A stretch of 64,000 nt of DNA from Streptomyces sp. NBC_00083 (GTDB taxonomy: Bacteria > Actinomycetota > Actinomycetes > Streptomycetales > Streptomycetaceae), in assembly GCF_026343295.1 (NCBI RefSeq), contig NZ_JAPELY010000002.1, positions 1,240,001-1,304,000 of the forward strand, in the 5' to 3' direction. Under the pieces are notes generated by a model, which saw only the letters and a program-made list of their open reading frames with translations, was not told where the DNA came from and did no database searches. Position 1 is the first letter of the stretch. The number at the start of each line of letters is the position of its first letter. Shown here in pieces: positions 1 to 10,468 of the stretch. Made by a program: the position numbers and the translations under genes.

Positions 1-2
1 CC

Positions 3-659
3 CACCGCACCGGCGGACCCGTCCTCGCGCTGCGCGCCCGCGCCGACGGGGCGGAGGAGCCGGACGAGGAGGAGCCCCTCGGTGCGGAACTCCTCGTCGC
101 CGTCCCCGACCAGCCGGGTGTCCTGCCCGTGACGGCCGGGGTCCTCGCCCTGCACCGCCTCACCGTCCGCACCGCGGAACTGCGCGCCGTCGAACTCCCC
201 GATCCGGTCGGCGGCCCGGTGCTGCTCCTCCAGTGGCGGGTGGCCGCGGAGTACGGCTCGCTGCCGCAGGCGGCCCGGCTCCGCGCCGACCTCGTGCGGG
301 CGCTCGACGGCTCCCTCGACATCGAGGCCCGTCTCGCCGAACGCGCGGCCGCCTACCCGCGGCGCAGCGGCGGCCAGGCGCCGCCGCCCCGGGTGACGGT
401 CGCCCCCTCCGCCTCCCGGCACGCCACCGTCATCGAGGTGCGCGCCCAGGACGTCCCCGGCCTTCTGCACCGCATCGGGCACGCCCTGGAGGGCTCGGGC
501 GTCCGGGTGCGCTCGGCGCACGTCTCGACGCTGGGCTCCAACGCGGTGGACGCCTTCTATGTGACGGACGGGGAAGGAGTGCCGCTCGCGCCGCAAGAGG
601 CGGCGAAGGTGGCGGGCGAGCTGGAGTCGGAGCTGAGCGACGCGGCCGGGCCGGTGTAA
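3..659 (+). CDS. glnD: [Protein-PII] uridylyl/adenylyltransferase, C-terminal part (truncated by window)
   Basis: The reading frame is open from base 3 and ends at TAA 657-659, so only the last ~218 residues are present. They show two ACT-type segments: one around 'LLVAVPDQPGVLPVTAG' at the start, and a second near the end around 'VIEVRAQDVPGLLHRIGHAL'. Tandem C-terminal ACT domains are the glutamine sensor of GlnD, which modifies the PII protein GlnK; in actinomycetes the modification is adenylylation. The nucleotidyltransferase and HD domains would lie upstream of the window. Position directly before ffh fits the usual streptomycete order amtB-glnK-glnD-ffh. Identity is inferred from the ACT pair and context. 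Confidence 0.85.
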   Translation, partial: HRTGGPVLALRARADGAEEPDEEEPLGAELLVAVPDQPGVLPVTAGVLALHRLTVRTAELRAVELPDPVGGPVLLLQWRVAAEYGSLPQAARLRADLVRALDGSLDIEARLAERAAAYPRRSGGQAPPPRVTVAPSASRHATVIEVRAQDVPGLLHRIGHALEGSGVRVRSAHVSTLGSNAVDAFYVTDGEGVPLAPQEAAKVAGELESELSDAAGPV

Positions 660-773
660 CGGGGCACCCCACGGGGGATGCGCGCCGCAGGCACCCCCGC
701 GCACCCCTGCCCTCCGGGATACCCTGGGGGCTGTTCACCCGACCGCCCCACGAGCCGAGGACCCGCGACCACC

Positions 774-2318
<1,545 letters not shown>

Positions 2319-2333
2319 CGAGGCGACGGCCGT

Positions 2334-2378
2334 ACGCGTGGGGCGCCTCCCGGGGGACCGGGCAGGCGCCCCACGCGT
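2334..2378 (+). terminator. Hairpin terminator after ffh
   Basis: A 15-bp perfect inverted repeat (arms 2334-2348 and 2364-2378, 15-nt loop) begins 15 nt after the ffh stop. There is no T tract, as is common for streptomycete terminators. Confidence 0.8.
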
Positions 2379-2495
2379 CTGCGGTCCCACGCGTCGGCGC
2401 CCCCGCTCGTCTGCGGACACCTCATCAGGACCGCCCGGAATGCCTTATTTATACGGGTCTCCAATAATGGCGCGTACCGGCCATGAGGAGAGCAC

Positions 2496-4427
2496 GTGCC
2501 CACTTCCGTCCCCCCGCGCGACCGCCCCGACCAGCCGTGGCGATCGGAAGGAGCACCGCCCCCGCCCGCGCCGAAGAAGAAGATGCCCGGCGGCTGGGGC
2601 CGGCTCATCCTCACCGCCCTGATCGTCTACCTCATCGCCAACCTGATCCTGTCGTTCTTCAACGACGGCGACGAGACGACCGTCTCGTACACCGAATTCA
2701 GCAAACAGGTCGCGGCCGGCAACGTCTCGAAGATCTACGCCAAGGGCGACGCCATCCAGGGCAAGCTCAAGAAGAAGGAGCCCGTCCCCTCCGGCGAGGG
2801 CAGCGGCGACTACACGGAGTTCACCACCCAGCGCCCCACCTTCGCCGACGACGACCTGTGGGCCCAGCTCACCAAGCAGAACGTCACCGTCACCGCCGAG
2901 CCGGTCGTCGAGCACCGCAGCTTCCTCGCCAACCTCCTCATCTCGCTCGCCCCGATGCTGCTGCTCGTCGTGCTGTGGCTGTTCATCGCCCGGCGCATGA
3001 GCGCGGGCCTCGGCGGCGGCGCCGGCGGGATGCTCGGCCGCAAGGCCCCGCCCAAACCCGTCGAGATGGAGGGCGGCAAGCGCACCACCTTCGAGGACGT
3101 GGCCGGCATCGACGAGGTCGAGGGCGAGCTCAACGACGTCGTCGACTTCCTCAAGAACCCCGGCGACTACCGGGAGATGGGCGCCAAGATGCCCGGCGGC
3201 GTCCTGCTCGCCGGGCCACCCGGCACCGGCAAGACCCTGCTCGCGCGGGCCGTCGCGGGCGAGGCGGGAGTGCCGTTCTTCTCGGCGTCGGCCTCCGAGT
3301 TCATCGAGATGATCGTGGGCGTCGGCGCCTCGCGGGTACGCGAGCTCTTCGCCGAGGCCCGCAAGGTCGCGCCCGCCATCGTCTTCATCGACGAGATCGA
3401 CACCATCGGCCGCGCCCGCGGCGGCGGTTCCGGCATGGGCGGCCACGACGAACGCGAACAGACCCTGAACCAGATCCTCACCGAGATGGACGGCTTCTCC
3501 GGCTCCGAGGGCGTCATCGTGCTCGCCGCCACCAACCGGTCCGACGTCCTCGACCCGGCGCTCACCCGGCCCGGCCGCTTCGACCGCGTCGTCCACGTCA
3601 GCCCGCCCGACCGCGACGGCCGCGCCGCCATCCTGCGGATCCACACCCGTGAGATCCCGATGGCCGACGACGTCGACCTGGAGCAGGTCGCCCGCACCAC
3701 CCCGGGCATGACCGGCGCGGACCTCGCCAACCTCGCCAACGAGGCGGCCCTGCTCGCCGTCAAGCGCCGACAGCGCCAGGTAGGCCCGTCCGACCTCTCC
3801 GACGCCCTGGAAAAGATCCAACTCGGCGCCGAGCGGCCCCTGGTGATGCCGTACGAGGAGCGCCGCCGCACCGCCTACCACGAGAGCGGGCACGCCCTGC
3901 TCGGCATGCTCCAGCCCGGCGCCGACCCCGTCCGCAAGGTCACCATCGTGCCGCGCGGCCGGGCCCTCGGCGTCACCCTCTCCACACCGGACGCCGACAA
4001 GTACGCGTACACCGAGGAGTATCTGCGCGGCCGGATCATCGGGGCCCTCGGCGGCATGGCGGCCGAGCGCATCGTCTTCGACGTCATCACCACCGGCGCC
4101 GAGAACGACCTCGAACAGGTCACCAACCTGGTCCGCGGCATGGTCGCCCGCTGGGGCATGAGCGAGCGCATCGGCCCCCTCGCCGCGCTGCCGGGCGATG
4201 CCCAGCAGGCCTACGGCCTCTCCGCGGCTCCCGGCACCCTGGACGCGATCGCCGCCGAGATGCGCCGCATCGTCGACGAGTGCTACGAGCGGGCCGACCG
4301 GCTCCTGCGCGACAACCGGGACAAGCTGGACTCGCTCGCGGCGGCGCTGCTCGCCAACGAGACCCTGGAGGAGGCCGCCGCCTACCGGGCGGCCGGCATC
4401 CCCCGCCTCGCGAAGACGGAGGCCTGA
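2496..4427 (+). CDS. FtsH-family membrane-bound AAA+ zinc metalloprotease
   Basis: 643 residues from GTG 2496, with GGAG 6 nt upstream. A Pro-rich cytosolic start is followed by TM1 (~37-54), an extracytoplasmic segment, TM2 (~146-165), then the AAA+ module with Walker A 'GPPGTGKT' at 240-247 and Walker B 'VFIDEID' ending at 302, and the M41 protease with zinc motif HESGH at 462-466. All catalytic elements are present. FtsH forms hexamers that extract and degrade membrane and regulatory proteins. In streptomycetes the principal ftsH lies elsewhere, next to purine/folate genes, so this ffh-linked copy is probably a second paralogue; that placement is from general knowledge and I left the symbol blank. 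Confidence 0.93.
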   Translation: MPTSVPPRDRPDQPWRSEGAPPPPAPKKKMPGGWGRLILTALIVYLIANLILSFFNDGDETTVSYTEFSKQVAAGNVSKIYAKGDAIQGKLKKKEPVPSGEGSGDYTEFTTQRPTFADDDLWAQLTKQNVTVTAEPVVEHRSFLANLLISLAPMLLLVVLWLFIARRMSAGLGGGAGGMLGRKAPPKPVEMEGGKRTTFEDVAGIDEVEGELNDVVDFLKNPGDYREMGAKMPGGVLLAGPPGTGKTLLARAVAGEAGVPFFSASASEFIEMIVGVGASRVRELFAEARKVAPAIVFIDEIDTIGRARGGGSGMGGHDEREQTLNQILTEMDGFSGSEGVIVLAATNRSDVLDPALTRPGRFDRVVHVSPPDRDGRAAILRIHTREIPMADDVDLEQVARTTPGMTGADLANLANEAALLAVKRRQRQVGPSDLSDALEKIQLGAERPLVMPYEERRRTAYHESGHALLGMLQPGADPVRKVTIVPRGRALGVTLSTPDADKYAYTEEYLRGRIIGALGGMAAERIVFDVITTGAENDLEQVTNLVRGMVARWGMSERIGPLAALPGDAQQAYGLSAAPGTLDAIAAEMRRIVDECYERADRLLRDNRDKLDSLAAALLANETLEEAAAYRAAGIPRLAKTEA

Positions 4428-4502
4428 GACGGGCGGCGGACCGGGGGAGGACCGGGGGAGGTCCGCACCCGCCGCCCCGCCCCGGGCCGCCGTGCCGCAC
4501 GG

Positions 4503-5366
4503 TCAGGGCGTGCGGGCGATCAGATAGCGGAAGACATTGGGCATCCACACCGTGCCGTCCCGCCGGACGTGCCCGTGCAGCGCCTCGACCAGCTCCTTCT
4601 CCACCTGCGCCTGGTCGGTCGCGCGGGCCGCCGCGTCGAAGGCGCCCGTCGAGAGCAGCCCCCGTATCGCGCTGTCCAGGTCCGCGTACCCGAAGGGGCA
4701 GGCCACCCGGCCCGAGCCGTCCGGCTTGAGCCCGGCCCGTGCCGCCACGTCCTCCAGGTCGTCCCGCAGGCTCGGCCGCCAGCGCGGCGCGTCGTTCACG
4801 CGCGTGGTCAGCCGCGTCGCCACCCGCAGCACCCCCGAGGTGGCACACCGCTCCGGGGGACCCCAGCCGACCAGCACCACCGGGCTGCCGCGCTCCGCGA
4901 GCCCGACGGCCGACGTCAGCGTGGGCACCAGACCCTCGGTGTCACCGGCCGCACAGCCGACCGGTTCGAACGCGGTGATCACGTCGTACGGGGCGTGACC
5001 CGGCCCCGCGGCGTCGGCCGGCCCACCCGAGACGAGACGGGCCGCGCCCTTGCCCGGCGCGCCGGCCCGGCCGGGACCCGGTGTCAGCCGCTCGCGGGCC
5101 AGCGCGAGCCGCGCGGCGCGCTCGGGACGGTCCACCCCGGTCACCGCGGCACCCCGCGAGGCGGCGATGAGCAGCGCGAGCCCCGAGCCGCAGCCCAGCC
5201 CCAGCAGCCTGCTGGACGGGCCGACGTCGAGCCGCTGGTAGGCCGCCTCGACCAGAGGGACCAGCATCCGTTCCTGGATCTCCGCCCAGTCCCGCGCGCG
5301 CTCGGACGAGCCCGCCACGGGGGCGGCGGCCGTGCGGGACTGATGCCGGACGAGCGTTGGTGTCAT
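4503..5366 (-). CDS. SAM-dependent methyltransferase (class I)
   Basis: 287 residues from ATG 5366. A longer start at GTG 5438 would add 24 residues; neither start has a well-spaced Shine-Dalgarno. Motif I of the Rossmann fold is 'RLLGLGCGSGLALL' at ~53-66, followed by 'VTGVDRPERAARLA', so SAM binding is likely. The C-terminal half ('FRYLIARTP' at the end) looks like other streptomycete small-molecule methyltransferases, but the substrate cannot be inferred. The gene converges with the protease gene upstream and is divergent from proS; no operon partner points to a function. Confidence 0.75.
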   Translation of the reverse strand: MTPTLVRHQSRTAAAPVAGSSERARDWAEIQERMLVPLVEAAYQRLDVGPSSRLLGLGCGSGLALLIAASRGAAVTGVDRPERAARLALARERLTPGPGRAGAPGKGAARLVSGGPADAAGPGHAPYDVITAFEPVGCAAGDTEGLVPTLTSAVGLAERGSPVVLVGWGPPERCATSGVLRVATRLTTRVNDAPRWRPSLRDDLEDVAARAGLKPDGSGRVACPFGYADLDSAIRGLLSTGAFDAAARATDQAQVEKELVEALHGHVRRDGTVWMPNVFRYLIARTP

Positions 5367-5573
5367 GGAAAGCGCCCCAATCCGCCGAGAGGTCAGTTGT
5401 GCCCTGAAGAACAGCCCCCCGTGAATGTCCGTACGCACTTCCCCCGTATGCCAGGGAACTCCGCATCACGCCCCGCGTCCAGAGGGCGGAGGCATCCGGC
5501 ACGCAAAGCACGGGCAGGGGAGGCCTGGAAGGCGATTCACGCTCCGCCACCCTTGCGCCGTACCATTCGCGCC

Positions 5574-6986
5574 ATGGCAAAGGCACCCGTTCTCACGCCC
5601 CAGGCGGAAGACTTCCCGCGCTGGTACCAGGATCTGATCAACAAGGCGGAGCTCGCGGACAACGGTCCCGTGCGCGGCACCATGGTGATCCGACCGTACG
5701 GCTACGGCCTGTGGGAGCGGATGCAGCACGAGATGGACGCGCGCATCAAGGAAGCAGGCGCCCAGAACGCCTACTTCCCGCTCTTCATCCCCCAGTCTTA
5801 CCTGACTCGCGAGGCTGAGCACGTCGAGGGCTTCGCGCCCGAGCTCGCCGTGGTCACGCACGGTGGCGGCAAGGAGCTCGAAGAGCCCGTCGTGGTGCGC
5901 CCCACCTCCGAGACGATCGTCAACGAATACTTCTCGAAGTGGGTCCAGAGCTACCGCGACCTGCCGCTGCTCATCAACCAGTGGGCCAACGTGGTCCGTT
6001 GGGAGATGCGTCCGCGCGTCTTCCTCCGTACGAGCGAATTCCTCTGGCAGGAGGGCCACACCGCCCACGCCACCTACGAGGACGCCCGCGCCTACGCGGC
6101 CCGCATCCACCGCGACGTCTACGCCGACTTCATGATCAACGTCCTCGGCATCGACGTCGTCCTCGGCCGCAAGACCGCCAGGGAGCGCTTCGCCGGAGCC
6201 ATCAACACCCTCACCCTGGAAGGGATGATGGGCGACGGCAAGGCCCTCCAGATGGGCACGAGCCACGAACTGGGCACCAACTTCGCCAAGGCGTTCAACA
6301 CCCAGTACCTGTCGAAGGAGGGCAAGCAGGAGCTGGTCTGGCAGACCTCCTGGGGCGTCTCCACGCGCATGGTCGGCGGCCTGATCATGTCGCACGGCGA
6401 CGACAGCGGACTGCGCGTGCCGCCCCGGCTCGCCGCCGTCCAGGTCGTCGTCGTGGCGATCAAGGGCGACGAGGCCGTCGCCAAGGTCCGCGAGGTCGGC
6501 GACCGCCTCAAGGCGGCCGGCCTGCGCGTCCAGGTCGACGACCGCATCGACACCCCCTTCGGCCGCCGCGCCGTCGACTGGGAGCTCAAGGGCGTCCCCG
6601 TACGCGTCGAGATCGGCCCGCGCGACCTGGAGGCCGGCACCGCGATGCTGGCCCGCCGCATCCCCGGCGGCAAGGAGCCCGTCTCCATCGACGCCCTCGC
6701 CGAGCTGCTGCCCGCCCTCCTCGAAGAGGACCAGGCGCTGCTCCTGAAGGAGTCCCGCGAGCGCCGGGAGTCCCGTACGAGCGATGTCGCCACCCTCGGT
6801 GAGGCGGCCGAGGCGGCGATCGCCGGCGGCTGGGCGCGCATCCCATGGGCCGACCTCGGGCCCGAGGGCGAGGCCAAGCTCGCCGAACAGGCCGTCTCCG
6901 TGCGGTGCCTGGTCGCCGAGGACGGGTCGGTGCCCGCCGCCGACGACGCGCCCGGTACGGTCGCGATCGTGGCCCGCGCCTACTGA
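5574..6986 (+). CDS. proS: Prolyl-tRNA synthetase, archaeal/eukaryal type
   Basis: 470 residues from ATG 5574 (MAKAPVLTPQAEDFPRWY). Class II motif 2 lies in 'RPTSETIVNEYFSKW...RWEMRPRVFLRTSEF', and motif 3 in 'GLIMSHGDDSGLRVPPRLA'. The protein lacks the ~180-residue INS editing domain that separates motifs 2 and 3 in the bacterial form and ends in a tyrosine, both traits of the archaeal/eukaryal type. It charges tRNA-Pro. Many streptomycetes carry a bacterial-type enzyme as well, so this could be one of two; only a genome view can tell. No operon partner: the next gene is 299 bp away. Confidence 0.93.
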   Translation: MAKAPVLTPQAEDFPRWYQDLINKAELADNGPVRGTMVIRPYGYGLWERMQHEMDARIKEAGAQNAYFPLFIPQSYLTREAEHVEGFAPELAVVTHGGGKELEEPVVVRPTSETIVNEYFSKWVQSYRDLPLLINQWANVVRWEMRPRVFLRTSEFLWQEGHTAHATYEDARAYAARIHRDVYADFMINVLGIDVVLGRKTARERFAGAINTLTLEGMMGDGKALQMGTSHELGTNFAKAFNTQYLSKEGKQELVWQTSWGVSTRMVGGLIMSHGDDSGLRVPPRLAAVQVVVVAIKGDEAVAKVREVGDRLKAAGLRVQVDDRIDTPFGRRAVDWELKGVPVRVEIGPRDLEAGTAMLARRIPGGKEPVSIDALAELLPALLEEDQALLLKESRERRESRTSDVATLGEAAEAAIAGGWARIPWADLGPEGEAKLAEQAVSVRCLVAEDGSVPAADDAPGTVAIVARAY

Positions 6987-7285
6987 GTGAGCTCCGGGGC
7001 CGGCCGAGGGGCCGGGCGGGGACGGTGGCGCGACAGGCCACCGGGAGTCGGCCGAAACCCCTCTTGCGTCCTCGCCGGCAACGGCCGCTCCGGCGTGCGT
7101 AGTTCATCTACTCGCCGGGGCGTACCCGCCGCTACGTCATACCTTGGTGTGAGCTGTGAGCCTTCTCCGCAGATCAGCGCACCCGCCCTCGTCCGCACGC
7201 ATCAATGCCAACTGACGGGTACGAGCAAATTATTTGGGATGCCCCGGAATAGGAACACAGCGGCCCTGCGGCTCGTTGTCACGAC
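6987..7285. other. Gene-free spacer between proS and the SprT-like gene
   Basis: 299 bp with no convincing ORF in any frame. A short 6-bp GC hairpin (7000-7015) follows the proS stop. The 7200-7260 part is unusually AT-rich for this chromosome (for example 'gcaaattatttgggatg') and probably carries the promoter of the next gene, but I cannot assign -35/-10 boxes. Confidence 0.5.
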
Positions 7286-7888
7286 GTGAGCACGACACCA
7301 CCTGTTCTCGCCGCAGAGCTGGCACAGGCGTGGGCCGACATTCAGCGGTACCACTCCGAGCTGCCGGACCTAGCCGCGCCCGAGTCCCTGATCGGAGAGT
7401 CGTCGTCCGCCTGCGGCGCCGAGCTCTCCTTCGAGCGACTGCTCCATGAGGCAGTCCACGGCATTGCCGCCGCCCGCGGTGTCCGCGACACCTCCCGCGC
7501 CGGCCGCTACCACAACCGGAGGTTCCTGGCGATCGCCGAGGAGCTCGGCCTCGACCACCCCGAGGAACCGCACCCCAGCAGCGGCTTCTCCCTGGTCACG
7601 CTGAACGCCGAGGCCAGGCGCCGCTACCGCCCCACCATCGAACGCCTTCAGCGCGCGCTGAAGGCGCACACCGTCGCCACGGCCGCCGACACCAAGCGCT
7701 CCTTCCGGGGGCCCGCCGCCCGGCACGGCTCCTCCGGAGGCGGCGTGCGGGTCAAGGCGGTCTGCGACTGCGGGCGCAACGTGCGCGTGGTCCCCTCGGT
7801 CCTGGCCCAGGCCCCCATCGTCTGCGGCGGCTGCGGCAAGCCGTTCCGCATTCCGGAAGGGGCCGAAGTGGTCGCCGCGGTCGGCTGA
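7286..7888 (+). CDS. SprT-like putative zinc metalloprotein with C-terminal zinc ribbon
   Basis: 200 residues from GTG 7286. Residues ~52-75 contain HEXXH ('LLHEAVHGIAAARG') followed by 'DTSRAGRYHNRRF', a combination typical of SprT-like/WSS1-type metalloproteins in which the downstream His completes the zinc site. The C-terminus has two Cys pairs ('CDCGRNVRV...CGGCGKPF'), a probable zinc ribbon. SprT/Spartan proteins can act on DNA-protein crosslinks or be non-proteolytic zinc proteins. Similar short proteins occur in actinomycete mobile elements and phages as well as in chromosomes. Proteolytic activity is inference. It is monocistronic, ~210 bp before rpsP. Confidence 0.75.
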   Translation: MSTTPPVLAAELAQAWADIQRYHSELPDLAAPESLIGESSSACGAELSFERLLHEAVHGIAAARGVRDTSRAGRYHNRRFLAIAEELGLDHPEEPHPSSGFSLVTLNAEARRRYRPTIERLQRALKAHTVATAADTKRSFRGPAARHGSSGGGVRVKAVCDCGRNVRVVPSVLAQAPIVCGGCGKPFRIPEGAEVVAAVG

Positions 7889-8100
7889 CCTGCCCCGGGC
7901 CGGCCGCCGGCAGGGGCGGCGAGGTCCGGGGACCCCCGGCGTGCGCACTCCAGGCGTGTGGCACAATGGCTAGCTGTACTCGACAGCCGCACAGGAACCC
8001 TCTCGCCTCCGGCTGACGCGTCCATCGGGCACCCGAGTACCGCAACCCCACGTGGCATCTCATGTGCCCAACCACGTCAAGACCAGGAGACACCACTCCA

Positions 8101-8538
8101 GTGGCAGTCAAGATCAAGCTCAAGCGCCTCGGCAAGATTCGCCAGCCGCACTACCGCATCGTCGTCGCCGACGCCCGCACTCGCCGTGACGGTCGCGCGA
8201 TCGAGGAAATCGGTCTGTACCACCCGACGTACAACCCGTCGCGCATCGAGGTCAACGCCGAGCGTGCGCAGTACTGGCTGTCCGTCGGCGCCCAGCCGAC
8301 CGAGGCCGTTCTCGCCATCCTGAAGCTCACCGGCGACTGGCAGGCGCACAAGGGCCTCCCGGCCCCCGCGCCGCTGCTCCAGCCGGAGACGAAGGAAGAC
8401 AAGCGCGCCACCTTCGAGGCCTTCGCCAAGACCCTCGAGGGCGACGAGGCCAAGGGTGAGGCCATCACCCAGAAGGCCAAGAAGACCGAGAAGAAGGCGG
8501 ACGAGGCCGAGGCCGCCGCCGAGTCGACCGAGGCCTGA
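8101..8538 (+). CDS. rpsP: 30S ribosomal protein bS16
   Basis: 145 residues from GTG 8101, with 'caggaga' about 10 nt upstream. The first ~80 residues (MAVKIKLKRLGKIRQPHYRI) are the bS16 core. The remaining ~60 residues form a Lys/Glu/Ala-rich tail not found in E. coli S16 (82 aa) but common in actinobacteria. First gene of the rpsP-khpA-rimM-trmD cluster, 2 nt before khpA. A weak -10-like 'cacaat' at 7962-7967 may belong to its promoter. Confidence 0.97.
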   Translation: MAVKIKLKRLGKIRQPHYRIVVADARTRRDGRAIEEIGLYHPTYNPSRIEVNAERAQYWLSVGAQPTEAVLAILKLTGDWQAHKGLPAPAPLLQPETKEDKRATFEAFAKTLEGDEAKGEAITQKAKKTEKKADEAEAAAESTEA

Positions 8539-8540
8539 GC

Positions 8541-8780
8541 ATGCTCGAGGAGGCTCTCGAGCACCTCGTGAAGGGCATCGTCGACAACCCCGACGACGTG
8601 CAGGTCGCCTCGCGCAACCTGCGCCGGGGGCGCGTGCTGGAGGTCCGGGTCCACCCCGAAGACCTCGGCAAGGTGATCGGCCGCAACGGCCGTACCGCCC
8701 GCGCCCTGCGCACCGTCGTGGGTGCAATCGGCGGCCGTGGCATCCGGGTCGACCTCGTCGACGTGGACCAGGTCCGCTGA
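8541..8780 (+). CDS. khpA: KH-domain RNA-binding protein KhpA (YlqC family)
   Basis: 79 residues, a single KH domain. The nucleic-acid-binding GXXG loop is 'IGRNGR' at ~46-51. KhpA-like proteins bind RNA, often paired with a KhpB/Jag partner, and affect cell elongation in Gram-positives. Position between rpsP and rimM is conserved across Firmicutes and Actinobacteria. The start ATG is 2 nt after the rpsP stop, so translation is coupled. A strong hairpin follows before rimM. Confidence 0.92.
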   Translation: MLEEALEHLVKGIVDNPDDVQVASRNLRRGRVLEVRVHPEDLGKVIGRNGRTARALRTVVGAIGGRGIRVDLVDVDQVR

Positions 8781-8813
8781 CCAGTAGGGTCGCTTTACCT
8801 AGATACGCCGGCT

Positions 8814-8848
8814 CGGGCCGGGGAGGGCTTCTCGCCCTCCCCGGCCCG
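8814..8848 (+). terminator. Strong hairpin between khpA and rimM
   Basis: 15-bp perfect inverted repeat, arms 8814-8828 and 8834-8848, 5-nt loop ttctc, no T tract. It lies inside an otherwise co-directional cluster, so it probably attenuates rather than fully stops transcription into rimM, or rimM has its own promoter in the 75 bp that follow. Confidence 0.8.
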
Positions 8849-8924
8849 TAGTCGTATTCCGGGCCATAGTGGTACGAAGGCCTCGGCCACCACGAGGCCG
8901 CAGTTGTCCGAAGGAGAAGCAAGC

Positions 8925-9521
8925 GTGCAGTTGGTAGTCGCGCGGATCGGCCGCGCCCACGGCATCAAGGGCGAGGTCACCGTCGAGGTGCGCACCGACG
9001 AGCCGGAACTGAGGCTCGGCCCCGGCGCCGTACTCACCACCGACCCGGCGTCGGTGGGCCCGCTGACCATCGAGACCGGCCGGGTGCACAGCGGCCGGCT
9101 GCTGCTGCGCTTCGAGGGCGTGCGCGACCGCACCGCCGCCGAGGCCCTGCGCAACACCCTGCTCATCGCGGACGTGGACCCGGCGGAGCTCCCGGACGAG
9201 CCCGACGCGTACTACGACCACCAGCTCATGGACCTCGACGTGGTCCTCGCCGACGGCACCGAGGTCGGCCGCATCACCGAGATCACCCACCTGCCCTCGC
9301 AGGACCTCTTCATCGTGGAGCGCCCCGACGGGACCGAGGTCATGATCCCGTTCGTCGAGCAGATCGTCACCGAGATCGACCTGGAGGAGCAGCGCGCGGT
9401 CATCGACCCGCCGCCCGGCCTGATCGACGACCGCGCCGAGATCGCCTCCGCGCGGGACGACGAGTCCGAAGAGCCCGACGCGACCGGCACCGGTGGCGCG
9501 AACGCCGGGGACGCCGGCTGA
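8925..9521 (+). CDS. rimM: Ribosome maturation factor RimM
   Basis: 198 residues from GTG 8925, with 'aaggagaag' 6 nt upstream. An in-frame start 21 nt earlier lies over this Shine-Dalgarno and is rejected. The N-terminal half is a RimM beta-barrel ('VARIGRAHGIKGEVTVEVRTD'-like start), and the C-terminal half is a PRC barrel ('YYDHQLMDLDVV...VMIPFVEQIVTEID'). RimM binds S19 and assists maturation of the 30S head. The acidic tail after residue ~170 is extra. The stop overlaps the trmD start (ATGA), so the two are translationally coupled. Confidence 0.96.
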   Translation: MQLVVARIGRAHGIKGEVTVEVRTDEPELRLGPGAVLTTDPASVGPLTIETGRVHSGRLLLRFEGVRDRTAAEALRNTLLIADVDPAELPDEPDAYYDHQLMDLDVVLADGTEVGRITEITHLPSQDLFIVERPDGTEVMIPFVEQIVTEIDLEEQRAVIDPPPGLIDDRAEIASARDDESEEPDATGTGGANAGDAG

Positions 9522-10342
9522 TGCGGCTCGACGTCGTCACGATCTTCCCCGAGTACCTCGAACCGCTGAACGTCTCCCTCGTCGGCAAGGCGCGGGCCCG
9601 CGGCCAGCTCGACGTACACGTCCACGACCTGCGCGACTGGACGTACGACCGGCACAACACCGTCGACGACACCCCCTACGGCGGCGGCCCCGGCATGGTC
9701 ATGAAGACCGGGCCCTGGGGCGACTGCCTGGACGACGCCCTCGCCGACGGGTACGAGTCCGGGGCGCACGGCCCGGTCCTGGTCGTGCCCACGCCCAGCG
9801 GACGCCCCTTCACCCAGGAACTCGCCGTGGAGCTCTCCGAGCGACCCTGGCTGATCTTCACGCCGGCCCGCTACGAGGGCATCGACCGCCGCGTCATGGA
9901 CGAGTACGCCACCCGGCTGCCCGTCTACGAGGTCTCCATCGGCGACTACGTCCTGGCCGGCGGCGAGGCCGCGGTCCTCGTGATCACCGAGGCCGTCGCC
10001 CGGCTCCTGCCCGGCGTCCTCGGCAACGCCGAGTCCCACCGCGACGACTCCTTCGCGCCCGGCGCCATGGCCAACCTCCTCGAAGGGCCCGTCTACACCA
10101 AGCCCCCCGAGTGGCGCGGCCACGGCATCCCGGACGTCCTGCTCAGCGGCCACCACGGCAGGATCGCCCGCTGGCGCAGGGACGAGGCGTTCAAGCGCAC
10201 CGCCCTCCACCGGCCCGACCTGATCGAGCGCTGCGAGGCCTCCGCCTTCGACAAGAAGGACCGCGAGACCCTCTCCATCCTCGGCTGGGCCCCCGAGCCC
10301 GGCGGCCGATTTTGGCGCAGGCCGAGTGCCGTGGAAGAATAG
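9521..10342 (+). CDS. trmD: tRNA (guanine-37-N1)-methyltransferase
   Basis: 273 residues from ATG 9521, overlapping rimM by one base. SPOUT-family protein: 'MRLDVVTIFPEYLEPL' start, 'DDTPYGGGPGMVMK' and the knot region 'YEVSIGDYVLAGGEAAVLV'. TrmD methylates G37 next to the anticodon with SAM and prevents +1 frameshifting. Typical bacterial length is ~240-270. The last four residues are not conserved. The gene order rimM-trmD-rplS is standard. Confidence 0.97.
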   Translation: MRLDVVTIFPEYLEPLNVSLVGKARARGQLDVHVHDLRDWTYDRHNTVDDTPYGGGPGMVMKTGPWGDCLDDALADGYESGAHGPVLVVPTPSGRPFTQELAVELSERPWLIFTPARYEGIDRRVMDEYATRLPVYEVSIGDYVLAGGEAAVLVITEAVARLLPGVLGNAESHRDDSFAPGAMANLLEGPVYTKPPEWRGHGIPDVLLSGHHGRIARWRRDEAFKRTALHRPDLIERCEASAFDKKDRETLSILGWAPEPGGRFWRRPSAVEE

Positions 10343-10468
10343 GCCGCTGCCGTACGCTCAGCCGGCGCCCCTGCCACAGGGGGAACGACGCCCGCCTCTC
10401 GCGCACAGCACCCCATTCATCTCGAATTCCGCTGATGACCTGTGGCATCAGTGAGGAAGTAGTCAGTC

